Source of the DNA: Cannabis sativa
Taxonomy: Eukaryota; Streptophyta; Magnoliopsida; Rosales; Cannabaceae
Direction: 5' to 3'
DNA: 64,000 bases
Assembly: GCF_029168945.1 (NCBI RefSeq)
Contig: NC_083601.1
Span: 18,504,160 to 18,568,159, forward strand
Positions 24,453-36,577 of the stretch are shown here, one piece after another; position 1 is the first letter of the stretch; each line of letters opens with the position of its first letter. Both the position numbers and the translations under genes were made by a program. A model generated the notes under the pieces. The model did not search any database. It saw only the letters and a program-made list of their open reading frames with translations, and had not been told where the DNA came from.

Positions 24453-26144
24453 ATGGCCAAAACTAAGAATGCCCAACCGTCCAAGAAGCCCTCTCGTGGC
24501 TCTGCTTCTGCTTCTCCGGTCACCCCGCCTGCACCGCCTGCACCAGCAACCGGAGCTTCTGGTTCGTCTTCTGCTCCGACGAAGTCTGCCAAGAAATCGA
24601 AGACCCAAGCTCGAAAATCAGTGGCAAATTTCTCCTCTCCACTTGTTGGTGCCTCTCCTATTGCTTCTTCAACACCTGGGTTGGGTGATCATGATGAATC
24701 CCATTCATCCGATCACACATTGTCGAAATCCTCTTCTTCGAATGGTGTTCCTAATGTCGACCAAGCTTTGGTGACCTTGCCCACGGTGAGTTCTCGAACA
24801 AGGTCCAAGGTTTCCACTCCTAAAAAGCCTGAAGTGGTTAAACCTAAAATTGCATCCAAAGGGAGAAAGCTGGTTTCTTCATCTTCAAAGGGAAAAAATC
24901 TCAAGGAGAATCCCCCTTCGGTCTCTTCCTCGGATTCTGAACCAGAAGAAAGTGAGGAGGATCATGATTTAGAGGGCTTGTCCGATTCAAGTGAAGAATT
25001 TGTGCCCAAAGATCTTCCTGCTGTTTATGATTCTGGATCCGAGAGTGAAGAACCGTAAAGCTCGAACTCCGTCACTACAGAACCTGTTCCAGTCCCTCCT
25101 GCTGTTCCAAAGAAGGACAAAGGAAAAAGGCCCATTGTCTCTCCAAATCCTGTTCTTCCACAGAAAAGAAAGAGGCCCTCTGGTATTTCTCTTGATAACT
25201 TCAAGCCCCACTCTCATTATTTTTGTTATAATGATCATGCTAGAGATATGAAATTCTATGAGAATAGGAATTTTACTGTGGAGAAAAATTTTAATGTTAT
25301 TGCTCATAAGCCTTTTGGAGTGTATAACATGTTGAAAGAAAGACAATGGGTAGATACCTTGATCGGTTTTGATGGGTATGTGGATAGAATTGTGAAGGAA
25401 TTTTATGCTAACATCACTGATGAGTTTCTCGATGAGGACTCTTTCATGTTTGGCAAAGTTTTTGTCAGAGGACACTGGTATTCCTTTACTGTGAAGGATG
25501 TTGCTGAGGCTCTCAATTTGCCTATGGGAATTGAGCCAACTGATGTGGAGTTTGATCGTCAAAAGGTGTTCGGTTATCTCTCTGGTGATAATGAAATTGA
25601 ACTCTCCGACACCATGCATATGTCTCAACTCACCTATCAACATGCTGCTCTCATGAGGTTTGCCCTATCCAATTGGTTTCCTTGCTCCAATCCGGTAAAT
25701 GTTTCAAATGAACTTGCTTTCTTTTTGTATAAAGTTTCAATTGGTGCTAAAATTGATTTGGCTGACATGATTTGGGAGCAAATTGTTTCTCTTCGAAAGG
25801 GTAAGAAACCTAGGCTCAATCTCATTTTTCCTCACTTAATCTATAAAATTTGATCAAATCAAGAGGAATTGATTCTTGAGAATGAACCAATTGAGATGCC
25901 TGCTGTTGGACCCACGTTCAAAATTCCTGAGAAGCCTCCTCAAGGAAAAGCTGCTCAAAGAAAGGCTCGGTCTGCTTCCCCTGGTCTTACAAATGATCCT
26001 GCTGCTGCATCTGCTTCAACTTCTGCTCCTACAGAAATGGCAGAATTCAATTTGCGTTTGGGAAGAATGGAGACTAGTCAGGCCCTGCTTCTTAGGAAGA
26101 TGGACAGCATCATGAAATACTTCCGACCCAATGATGATGAATAA
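24453..26144 (+). pseudogene. Third ORF in the Sirevirus env-like position, plant transposon-protein type
   Basis: One reading frame of about 563 codons with two in-frame stops (TAA 25056-25058, TGA 25851-25853). Residues 1-200 are Ser/Pro/Ala/Lys-rich low complexity ending in an acidic Glu/Ser stretch. Residues about 245-465 form an ordered domain with FYENRNFTVEKNFNV, RQWVDTLIGFDGYVDRIVKEFYANI, FVRGHWYSFTVKDVAEALNLP and the YQHAALMRFALSNWFPCSNP region. This matches the family usually called putative plant transposon protein. The C-terminus (RLGRMETSQALLLRKMDSIMKYF) looks helical. I see no signal peptide or clear membrane segment, so env-like refers to position only. Confidence 0.8.
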
Positions 26145-26537
26145 GTGGTTCAATCTTTTATCTTTTGCTTTTTATTAATGTCTGTTTGAACTTATGACTT
26201 TGTCCATATTTATTTTTGTTATCTTTGGCTCCTTGATAGACAAAAAGGGGGAGTAGTATTATTTTTTGGATTCATTGAACTCTTTGTTACAACTCTGGAC
26301 CCTTGGTTTTAGGGGGAGTTGCTTGTTTGTGGTTTAACACTTTTCCGTTTAAAAATGTTGTGTTTTCAGTTTGTAAGCTTTTCCGTCCAAAAAAAGTTCT
26401 ATGTTTTATGTGTTAGAGAGCTTTCATGCAGGGGGAGTACTTTCTATACTCTTTTATAATTAAGAAGCTATTTGCTTTGGTTTCTAACACTTGATGCAGG
26501 TTTTCTCATAATAAAATGTTTTGTCAATCAAAGTGCC
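26145..26537 (+). other. 3' non-coding region with repeated polypurine motifs
   Basis: Three extra GGGGGAG motifs occur before the real polypurine tract: 26242-26256, 26311-26320 and 26430-26439. Nothing coding is seen. Confidence 0.7.
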
Positions 26538-26549
26538 AAAGGGGGAGAT
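26538..26549 (+). other. Polypurine tract of the Sirevirus-type element
   Basis: AAAGGGGGAGAT abuts the 3' LTR start TGTTAATTCC. Confidence 0.9.
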
Positions 26550-27757
26550 TGTTAATTCCATTTTTGGCATATTTAATTGACAAAAATATTTTATTATTCT
26601 TTGTATAATTTCGGCTGGTATACTTTAATATGGTTTCCTATTTTGTGTATTCAAACTTGGAAGGAAAGTTGTCTAGCTTTCCTATTTTTCGAAAAAAGGT
26701 AAAAATGGTAAGTTTGGTTACCCATTTCTTTTTTATCTAACCAGCTGTATAATCTGATCTTGTGTTGAGTTTCCCATTTTCTCAGATCAGATTTCTTGAA
26801 GAGAAAATCGGAGCTAAACTTTCATTTTCTATAAAAGGAAAGTTGTAGTTACTGCCCATGATTCTGTAGGTACAGAAACGGAAATTCCTGGACTGATTGA
26901 AGAATTATTTTAGGGAAGTTTCTAGTGGGTTGAGGTCTTGTTCAGACCGAATGTAAGCTGTCTATGAGATGTATATTCATTATAAATACATCTTATAGCT
27001 GCTAGGTTTTGTATCTCTTTCACACACTTAGAATTGTATTCATATCTTAAGGAAAGAGTGTCTTTGCTTTGTTAAACTCTTTTATTCACTTTCATATCTT
27101 AAGAAAAGAGTGTCTTTGTTATGTAGAGAAGAGTTGTTCTACTCTTACTCTGTTTATTTGTTGTTTGTATTGTCTTGAGTCTGTATTCAAGTCTACAACG
27201 AAGAAGAACATCAGTGCACCTTCGGGAGAAGGGTATTTACAAGCTTTCGAGAAATTGCTTTTGAAGTCTTGCATCGGGAGGATACAAGCGCACAACCTTT
27301 GGGAGATGGTTGTATAGGCTTTCGGGAGATAGCCTTTAAGCCTTGAATCGGGAGGATTCAAGCACTCTTCAAGGTGATCGAAGGGAGTTCGAGCTCTTGG
27401 AGTTTTATCAAGATTCGGTTAGTAGGTGGAATACATCAAGCTTGCGGCATACAATAAGAGGGAGTCTATTTATGCATAAGTTAATTACTTTGTATTTTTG
27501 ATACCGATCTAATGAATCTTATCTCTGGGCGTGGCCCCGTGGACTAGTAACAATCTGAAAGGATTGTTGAAACCACGTACAAAAATCTTGTGTGTTTTTA
27601 CTTTTATGCACTGTTTGTTTTTCTGGGTTTCTCTGGAGTTACAGAGTTGTATTCTGTAACTACAGAAAACTGTTTTCAGTACCAGTTTTATTATTCTGCA
27701 TTTAATTAATCACTTAATTAAATAATCAAACTGGGAATATTAAAATACGAAATTTCA
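26550..27757 (+). repeat. 3' LTR of the Sirevirus-type element
   Basis: 1208 bp, starting TGTTAATTCC and ending GAAATTTCA, followed by the target duplication GAATA. It is the partner of 16821-18026. Confidence 0.92.
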
Positions 27758-28274
27758 GAATATTTTACCAGAATCTAGATTTACCAACAAGTATGTTGAA
27801 TTAACATCCTAAATATGAATTCTCTAAAAAAATGAAAATAAACACATAAGGATTTCAGAAAACCTTACATTGATTGTAGCGGAATATAATGTCTCCTTTC
27901 GTTCAAGATCTCTAACACTTGATTCCTTTCTGCAGTAGAGCATTATCAAGATCTAAATCTAAATCTCTTTCTCTCCTAAAAGTTTGGTTAACACTATCTT
28001 ACTCACTATGATTGAGTACATGACTTGCTATGTGTGGGCATGTCACCCACTCAATATAAGCCGAAATAGGAAGAACAATTAAGGAGGCTGAAATCACTAA
28101 GGAAGGAACTCTCTCATCTAGGTTGGTTGAATAGTCAGGTTGACATAAGTTGGATGAGTGAGAGTATCATGTTCCTTTTATAGTGTTTCAACTGGGGCTA
28201 AGGGCTGAATTATATAGATTAAAAAAATAATAAAATATTGGGAAAAAATCCACATCATGGTCGTACACTATAAG

Positions 28275-30168
28275 TGTTGGAAATTATTTTACCAGGATCT
28301 TAGATCTACTCACAAGTATGTTTATTAACATCCTAAATAAGAACTTTCTAAAACGAAAAATTAAACACATATAAAGTTTAAGAAACCTTACATTGGTTGC
28401 AGCGGAATTAAATGACTCCTTCCGTTCAGATATCTAGCCCTTGATTCCTTTCTGTAGCAGAGCATTATCAATATCTGAACCTGGATCTCTTTCTCTGAAT
28501 CTTTGATGCTGAAACTCCTTTGCTGATGATCTTTCTTCACGATCTTCCTCACTATGATTGAGGTATCACTTGATGTGTGTGGGCACTACTCATACACTAA
28601 GGATTTCGAAATTATCAAGGAAGAAGAGAGAGAGTGGTCAGCTAAAGATAGGGAGAGAGAAGGCTCAGTTTTTCTGAATAGAAAAAGTCAGAAGAAAAGT
28701 GTGTTTTTCTGAAGCCTTCACTATCTATTTATAGCATTCCACTAGGGTTAGATTTGAATTATATGGCATTAAAATAATGAAAAAAAATCAATTTAAAATG
28801 CTACAATAGGTGGCCGGCCATGCCTTTAATGGATTGGGCCTTGGGCTTTGTAATTTTGCAATTTTAACACCTTTTGTATCTGATTTTCTCAAAAATGCCA
28901 ATTTCCTAATTCAAACATTTAAATGCCAATTCAAACTATTTAATAACTATAAATAATTATTAAATAATATTGTCATTTATCATATTTATTAATTGAACCA
29001 TACAAAGTATCATAATTAACAAATATGCCCCTATAAACTCTTTCTTTACAATTTCGCCCTTACTTAGTGAGAAATTCACAAATAGACATAGTCTAATTTG
29101 AGAATTATAATTGATTAATCAAAACCAATTACATGAGTCTTACAAGCAATATTATCTCAACTAGTGGGGGGACCATGGGTCTATATAACCGAGCTTCCAA
29201 TAAGTAGATCAAGAATTTAGCACTAAAATTCACTAACTTATTAATTCTTCGTTGAATCCACGCATAGAACTTAGAATTGCACTCTCAGTTATATAGAATG
29301 CTCTATATGTTCCACCATATAGACACATCATTAGTTATCCATTGTTATAATCCTAATTTGATCAATGATCCTCTATATGAATGATCTACACTGTAAAGGG
29401 ATTAAATTACCGTTACACCCAACAATGTATTTATTCCTTAAAACACTTGACCCCGTATAAATGATATTTCAGCTAATGTGAAATGAGTACTCCACCATTT
29501 ATGTTCGTTTGGTCAAGCTCGAAGGAGATCATCCTTTGCTTACTATTCGCCAGATAGAAGCTATAGATTCCATGTTTATGATAGCGCTCCCACTCAATTG
29601 CACTACCGTGTTCCCAAAAAGTACGTATCACCCTGACCAAAAGGTAGGCTTAACTAACAATTCAAGGAACACGAATAGCCTTTCAAGATTGAGCCTAATC
29701 ATAACAGGATTAAGATCATTTGATCTAGGATCAACTAGGCGATATTAACTTGAATAGATTTTACGGTAAGTTTAATTAAATCTAAGTCAAAGTTCAATAT
29801 CGGTCCCTTCCGATGCATACTCCATGCATCCAACCTGAGCTTTACTTTAACCAATGCTCTGGAAAGAACATAGCACTTCTCCAAATGCAAGTAAACTCTG
29901 TTGTATATTATCATATCAGTAAAACCCTGTGTCTGATAAATCTAGGAAACTTTATTCACATAGTCATGTTTACTTTCCAATGTGTTGACGGCACAATAAA
30001 CAGGATCAAGTATGTGAAAAGGGTTTCAGATGAATCTATACATTATGTACATATAATCATGAAATAAATCATGTGAACCATGCAACATTAAATGTTATTT
30101 CTGATCTATATTAATAAGTAAATCTGATTATATTGAAATGAGTTTTATTTAGGGCATAAAACCCAACA
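28275..30168 (-). repeat. 3' LTR (minus strand) of the young copia element
   Basis: 1894 bp. On the minus strand it starts TGTTGGGTTTTATGCCC, a start widely seen in plant copia LTRs. A TATA box (TATAAATA, minus) lies at 28726-28733. The small plus-strand frames at 29509-29748 and 29813-30067 are shared almost exactly with the other LTR and are not genes. Confidence 0.92.
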
Positions 30169-30180
30169 AACTCCCACTTG
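30169..30180 (-). other. Polypurine tract (minus strand)
   Basis: Minus-strand reading gives AAGTGGGAGTT directly before the LTR start TGTTGG. Confidence 0.75.
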
Positions 30181-31119
30181 CACTAATATAAAACAAAAAG
30201 TGCGTTTCAATTAATCTCAACACCTTGATATACAAATCAAGTGTAGTAGTAGTAAACTCTTCGTAATAGGATCTGAAAGGTTGAATTAACCACAACCTTT
30301 TCTCCACTATTACTCTTCCTTTAATCACAAAATCATTGATAATGTGAAATTCCTCTCTATATGTCTACTCTCTTGGGATACTGGATTCTATACCTTTGGC
30401 AACTACTTTTGGTTAATCAGGAAATTAACACTAGTAGTTTAAGGCAATTTGGAATGGTGCCAAAAATGTATAGAACTTTCCTTAGACTGAATAAGTACCT
30501 TTCCTGCAACTTTAACATTCAGTCTCTCTCTGGTAGACCTAGAGACTTCAGATAGGTTTTTACACTTCTCCAAAATCACTATTCCACCCCCAGAGTATTC
30601 ACCATCTTATCAGAAAGATTTTCTAGCACAAAGGCAAATTTCGAAATCTGATATGGTGTAGTCTAAGAGTTTTAAACACACCCTTATAGACTAACATATA
30701 GTTCCTATTCTTTATCTTAGGATTTACTTGATTGTCTTCCAATGTTCTTCTCCTGCATTAATCTAATACCTACTCATTACTCCCACTCAACAGCAGGTGT
30801 CTGGTCTAAGGCATACAAAAGCATATCTAAGACCTCTCACTGTTGATGTAAGAAATTCTTTCATGGCTTTATCTTTTCTGGAATAGTTGAGACTTTTCCT
30901 TAGATAAATAAAATCTATGCCTAAGAAGTTGTGAAGCTTCTATAGATTGCAATTAAAAAGAAAATGCTTCAGCATCTTACTAAAGTAAGTTGCTTGCATT
31001 AGAGTAAGTAATTACCAGGTATACCACAAGCCATAGGTTTAGATAAACTCAAACCTATAATACTAGGAACAGGAAGTTTGTTAAGTCCATTGAATAGACT
31101 TATAAACGAAAATTTCCTT

Positions 31120-32700
31120 TTATGTCCTTGTAATAGAAAACTTTAGGTTATTCCATGTGAATGGATTAAACCATAGTTCTATTGGCTTTCTTCTTAGTTT
31201 CTTATCTTGACAATCCATTACTTGTTTAAACTTACAATGGATTTTAATCACTAGTGTCTCCCAAGTCATAAGAAGGTGAGTTCCTAGAAACTCTCCCACT
31301 ACGACGAGGTACCGTGAATTATGTCGAAGAAAACTAAATGGTATTGATCTCCTCGGTTGTGACAAGACAACAGAGGTAATGGGATCATCATATGTTATAT
31401 AAGATGATAGAACACTTTTGGAATCAAGAAAAATATCTCCTTTATTTTCTACTTGTTTTTCAGACTTAGTCATTTTCTTAGAAAAGTAGTATTTGTTTGA
31501 ACAAACACTTTCTTATCTATTGACATTGGGATGGTCCACCCCTAATCACTTAGAATAGCTAACAAACCATGGTTAACAGTTCTACCCTTTCTTAAGATTT
31601 TGATTAGGTCATCCATGAATCTAGTAATGATTTACATTAAGTAGCCAACCATTACATCATTCTGAAATTGTATTACCATAGAAGGAATTAGGCAACGACT
31701 AGTAACTAATCATCAATATGCAACTCGAAATTTCTGGGGAGGTAAGTTTGGATATAATTCAAAAATCAAATTAATGATCTTTGAACTGCATATCAACTAA
31801 CTATTTCTCCACCCCTATCAGTTCGCAAGATCTTTAACCACTTACCTTAATGGTTTTAACCATTGCTAGAAATTAATGAAATTTTTCAAACATTTCAAAT
31901 TTCTTACTAAAAGGTATAATCTAGAGTTATCGTTTTAAGAATACAACGAAAAACTCATATCCACCCCTGAATGTACATCCATCTGCGAATGAGATGAACT
32001 ACTTTCAGTGGATATAGGCATATTAACTCTTTGCAGAGATTGATCTTGTCAAATCCACTATGAACAAGATACAAATGCCATAGATTAAAAATGGTAGTGT
32101 CTATTGATGACATAGGTTTAGTTACATGAAAGAGTTCTTAGAATACTTCAAGTGGATCCTAGTCACAGAATACCTAACTCATATTCCATACAGTTTTAAT
32201 CCATTAATAGAAGATGGATATTAAACACTTGAAAAAGTGTAACTGTATTGTATTCTGGAATTAGAAATATAAGAAAATTTCTATTTGGAATCTAAAATTA
32301 AAGTCAAAGACTTAAATTTATACCAAATATTATGCAGTAATTCTATCTTGGACCAGCACTACTAATACAAACTCTAAGTCAGATTTGCCCATACAAGTAG
32401 GAGATTTCTAAGATTGAGGATTTATATCAATTGGGAATAGAATTTCGGGATTATAATCATATGCGTTATTTAATTTCTTAAGAGAAAATATAATGACATG
32501 AAATGATTTATAGACCATTCATCCAATGATATATTATGGAGCTAATTCGAAATGAATAAGCTAAGAGGAATTAGGATAATTTCGTTTAAAATAAGAATCC
32601 AACGATGCTTCGATTAGTGAAAGTCAAAGTAATCTTATTTATACAATCTTCTTGTTTCATATCGTAAAATACTAGTCTAAGGTGTCATCAATTGATGAAC
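31120..32700 (-). pseudogene. Eroded copia integrase/reverse transcriptase remnants
   Basis: The minus strand around 31836-31811 reads ILRTDRGGE, the copia integrase second-Asp motif. Around 31985-31905 it reads SRGGYEFF, then after frameshifts NDNSRLYL, the usual RGGYEYF/DDYSRYGY region of copia integrase. The open frame 31473-31120 contains SQPRRSIPF, like the linker before copia reverse transcriptase. There are many stops and shifts. No catalytic reverse transcriptase motif was found by eye. Confidence 0.55.
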
Positions 32701-32989
32701 AGCTAGATGTCGCATATACAATATTTATCTTTCGAGATCTTACACTATTATGTATGTCTAATGGTGAAAATCCATTAGGGATTTATCTCATTAGAAAAAC
32801 AAACATGTTAGACCAACAATGAAGATTCGAAATTAAACTACAACTTAATAACAGAAAATAACATGGTTCAATATAAATTCATACACAATTCAGAAATTAT
32901 AAGCATATAGCAAGTAGGAATGACAAGTGAAAATACTAAAACTTACAATCCTAAATAATTTCCAAGGTTTTTCAACAAACTGATACAGT

Positions 32990-33123
32990 GTCCCGTTTAG
33001 GCGAGAGTCAAAGCATCATCCATTGAATAGAGTTGTCAGCTCATCTAAAATGATAACCATTCTAGCAACCTTTTATTCGATCAAGATTGGAATTCAGCGT
33101 TGTCCCGTTTAGGCGAGAGTCAA
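32990..33123 (-). repeat. Two copies of a 22-bp motif, 112 bp apart
   Basis: GTCCCGTTTAGGCGAGAGTC followed by AA occurs at 32990-33011 and 33102-33123, identical in both. In element orientation both lie in or before the gag region. It is GC-richer than its surroundings. Confidence 0.8.
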
Positions 33124-33359
33124 GGCAATTCTATCTTATGAGCTTCCACCATTGTTTCATAATTTGCAAGTCAAGTATGGTCGCCACCATTAGGGTGATC
33201 CATACCATACAAAACACTTACAAACTACTTATCATGCGAGGTTAAACGGTGCGAAATTGCTAATGAACGTTCCTCCATTAGGGAGGATTACTCACTAAAA
33301 CAAACGCGGTGTAAAATCCACAATGGAGATCGAATGTCTCTTGATAATAAAGCTCATTA

Positions 33360-36240
33360 TTTAAAAGGAGTTGTATTTTCTTTTATTCTCTTTATTTATT
33401 CTATTTATTTTAAATATATATTTATTTAATTAAAATTTCCAATTTAGAATGAAAAATTCTAAATAAAAATTTTAATTTAATATTTATAAATTTTACTTAG
33501 ATGGATATGAAAATAACATGAATTATTTCCATCTTAGTAATAATTTCCAATAAATATTTAGAAAAAAATATTTAAGTTGTTACAAAATTAATTTAAATTA
33601 ATTTACAACTCAAATTTAATTTTCTATAAATATATATTGCATTTCGAAAAATTAAAGTATATAAGAATACAATTTTCGAAAAATGCATATTAAAATAAAA
33701 AATAAATCCTGGAAAAATTATTCTAATTTAATGTTGGCCCAAAATTAATTTACAACAAAAAATATAATTTTCCTATTTAATTAAATATATAAGAAAAATT
33801 TCAAATATTTAAGTATGATGATGAAAATCAACTTAAATATTAATTTTCTATTTAATTAAATACACTAGAAAAATACTTCAAGCAAAAATATCACCTATCT
33901 AGATTTTCCTTTGACTAATTAATTCAATTTCTAATAATATACTTTAATTCAATTTATTTTAAATTAATCAATAAATGAAAAAATCATTGATTTAAGTTGA
34001 TCCAAGAATTAATTAAAATAAATAATTAATTTACAACTTAATCTATTTTTCAAGATAAAATTCGAAATTCTAGCATTTAAGAAATGCAATTTCGAAAATT
34101 GATTAATAAAATAAAGAAAAAATATATTTTGAAAATTATTTAAATTTAGTTGAAAAATTAAATTTCAACTAAAAATAATTTTCTATTTAATTAAATGTCA
34201 TGAAAAAGAAATATTTAAGTATGATGATAAAAATCAACTTAGATATTTAATTTTCAAATTAATTAAATGTATTAAATTCAAGAAATAAATAATTAAGTGT
34301 AGAGAAGGCTTAATTATTAATTTCTAGTTTAATACTAGGAAAATATACTTAAAATAAATTGTACCAAAATTAATTATTTAAATAATTAATTTCACAATGT
34401 ATAATATTTTCCTATTTAATATTAGAAATAATAAGTAGTCTAGAAATAACTATCTAGAAAATATCTTATTTGACTAAGTATCTTTTCCACAAAATTTGAA
34501 AAAATATCTAATTTAAGTTGTATTAGAAAAAATCTAGAACTTAAATATTTTTCAAATTTAAATTTAATTAAATATCAAAAATTAAGTTGTAACCACTTAA
34601 TTCAAAAATATTCCATTTTAAGTTAATATTCGAAAAAGATATTAACTTAAAAAATATCTAAAGAATCTTAATAACCAATGCCTAAAATTCCTCAACTTAA
34701 TTTTGAAATTTGAAATTCAAAAGATATTCAGATTTAAGTTGGTTAGTTGAAGATAACTAAATATCAACTTAAATAGGAATATTTAATGAAAAATTTAAAT
34801 TAAGTTCCAGAAAGAATCTAGATGGTTATAATTCTATATTTAATTAAATACAAGAAAATACATATAGTTTAGCTTAGAATATAAAATTCCTTAAACTATA
34901 TTTTTCTTAAATTAATTTCAAAATAAATGAAATTAATTATGTTGCTAATCAATTTTAATTAGGTTAAACTAGTGTAATTAACCTAGTACAGTCATTCAAA
35001 TCAGGCAAATGGGCCTTCACAATTGGGGTGGTTTGTGTGAGGGGTGTCTTGGAGTTCGGTATGTCGTAGCCACTTCTATGGCTCCCAACTCTCACACAAG
35101 GCCCAAAAGAGAGGAATTTAACCTTAATAAGAACAACTGTTATTAATTGAATAAGCCCAATAACTAAATGGGCCTAAATAAATTCTATCAAGAACTATGA
35201 TAATTTATTTTAGCAACAACAACCTATATGTATCTATAATCAAATTAAACACATAGGCTCACACAGGCACACTTTGGATGGGTCCTATCATGTTGCTAGG
35301 TCATACACAGATGAAAGAAGATTGTAAAATTTACCTGTTACAAATTATTAACTTGACCAAGGGAGCCATCAGATCATTAGATCTGACAAAAAGTAACCAT
35401 GGCTATTTGCAATCAAGTAATAATAGGTTTTGAAAACTTACAAACAAGCTAAAACACATACTCCTGCAACAAGGTTAGCTGGATAGTTGGATGTAGGATT
35501 TATTTAATTTTAAATTAAATAATTAATTTCGAAATATTATTAAAATGGATTTTCGAAAAAAAATTTAAAAAAACAATTCGAAAATTAATTATATATTTAA
35601 ATTTAAAATTAAACCTACAATTTTGAAAAATTAGGTTTGAACCAACCTAAATATCATTTCAAAAATTTGCTAACTACTTTTAAATTTTAAATATTATTTT
35701 ATAAATAAAAATTAAATAAAAAATTAGAAAAGATAAATAAATATCTTTTTCAAATTTTAAATGTAATTTAAATAAATAAAATAACAAAATTTAAAAAATT
35801 AGCAAAATATCTTATATCTATTTAAAATTACATGATTATAAATATCTTATTTTAAATTTAAATATGGTCAAAATATCTAAAAAGATTTAATTAAAATATC
35901 TTAAAAGATATTATAAATATCTTTAAAAGATATTATAAATATCTTAAAAGATAAGATATTTTTAAATATCTTAAAAGATATTATAAATATCTTAAAATAT
36001 CTGACCTTAAATTTAAAAAAATATAATCAAATTTAAAAATAAGATAGATTTTTAAGCAAAGAGATAAATACTAATTCTATTCAAATTCAAATTACACTAA
36101 TATCTTGAATTAAATTAAAAAAATTTAAATTAATTCAAAATGATAATTAGAATTGAATTAGGAATAGTAATAGTATATATACAAAACCATACAAAAAATT
36201 GGAAGTTAATTCCATGAAAAAGTATGAAAAATTGAAGAAA
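33360..36240. other. Very AT-rich interior with imperfect tandem repeats
   Basis: No ORF on either strand. TTTCTATTTAATTAAAT-like blocks recur at about 33770, 33840, 34180, 34400 and 34840, with ATTTAAGTATGATGAT repeats between. At 35890-36005 a palindromic unit built on AAGATATTATAAATATCTT is repeated about four times. In element orientation this is the 5' leader/gag region, which seems to have been replaced by repeat growth. Confidence 0.6.
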
Positions 36241-36558
36241 AAAGGAAAAATTCGAAACTGTACGGACAGTTCTGCGATCGCAGGAAACTATCAGCACAGC
36301 CCCGATTTTGTCAAATCTTCAAAAAATCATAACTAATTCAAATGAAATCCAAATTGAGTTCTGTAAAAGGCTAACTTGCTTAATTTTTTCCATACTATCC
36401 AATAAAAATAATTCCAGAAACGAAATCACAATTATTTTTCACGAAAATTTCACAAACATCAATCAATCATCAAATAACACTCAATACAACATGATACCAT
36501 CCAAAGAACATACAAACAATCGTTTTAAAGTCCAAATTTCTTGCAAGTAAATCAATTA

Positions 36559-36577
36559 CCATGGCTCTGAGGCCAGT
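36559..36577 (-). other. Primer binding site (minus strand), diverged Met tRNA type
   Basis: Minus-strand reading after the LTR end CCAACA gives ACTGGCCTCAGAGCCATGG. It keeps the TCAGAGCCATGG part of the copia initiator-Met primer site; GGTA has become GGCC. Confidence 0.7.

Larger units (their letters stand above)
16821..27757 (+). mobile_element. Sirevirus-type Ty1/copia retrotransposon with extra 3' ORF
   Basis: This is a complete element with two LTRs, a primer site, gag, pol, a third long ORF where Sirevirus env-like ORFs sit, and several polypurine motifs. The flanks GAATA at 16816-16820 and 27758-27762 are an exact 5-bp target duplication. It sits inside the first ten bases of a solo LTR. 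By eye the two LTRs differ by roughly 28 substitutions and a few 1-bp indels over 1.2 kb, so the insertion is moderately old. Stops and frameshifts in gag-pol make it non-autonomous now. Confidence 0.92.

Noticed and set aside
24393..24608. Arg-rich minus-strand ORF
   Set aside because: Shadow of the Ser/Pro/Ala-rich start of the third Sirevirus ORF.
24453..26144. Independent host gene
   Set aside because: It sits between pol and the 3' LTR of one element with exact target duplication, and its domain is a known transposon-associated one.
29509..30067. Open frames of 79 and 84 codons, repeated at 37810-38368
   Set aside because: They lie in the two LTRs of one minus-strand element and are duplicated only because the LTRs are; no protein family fits.
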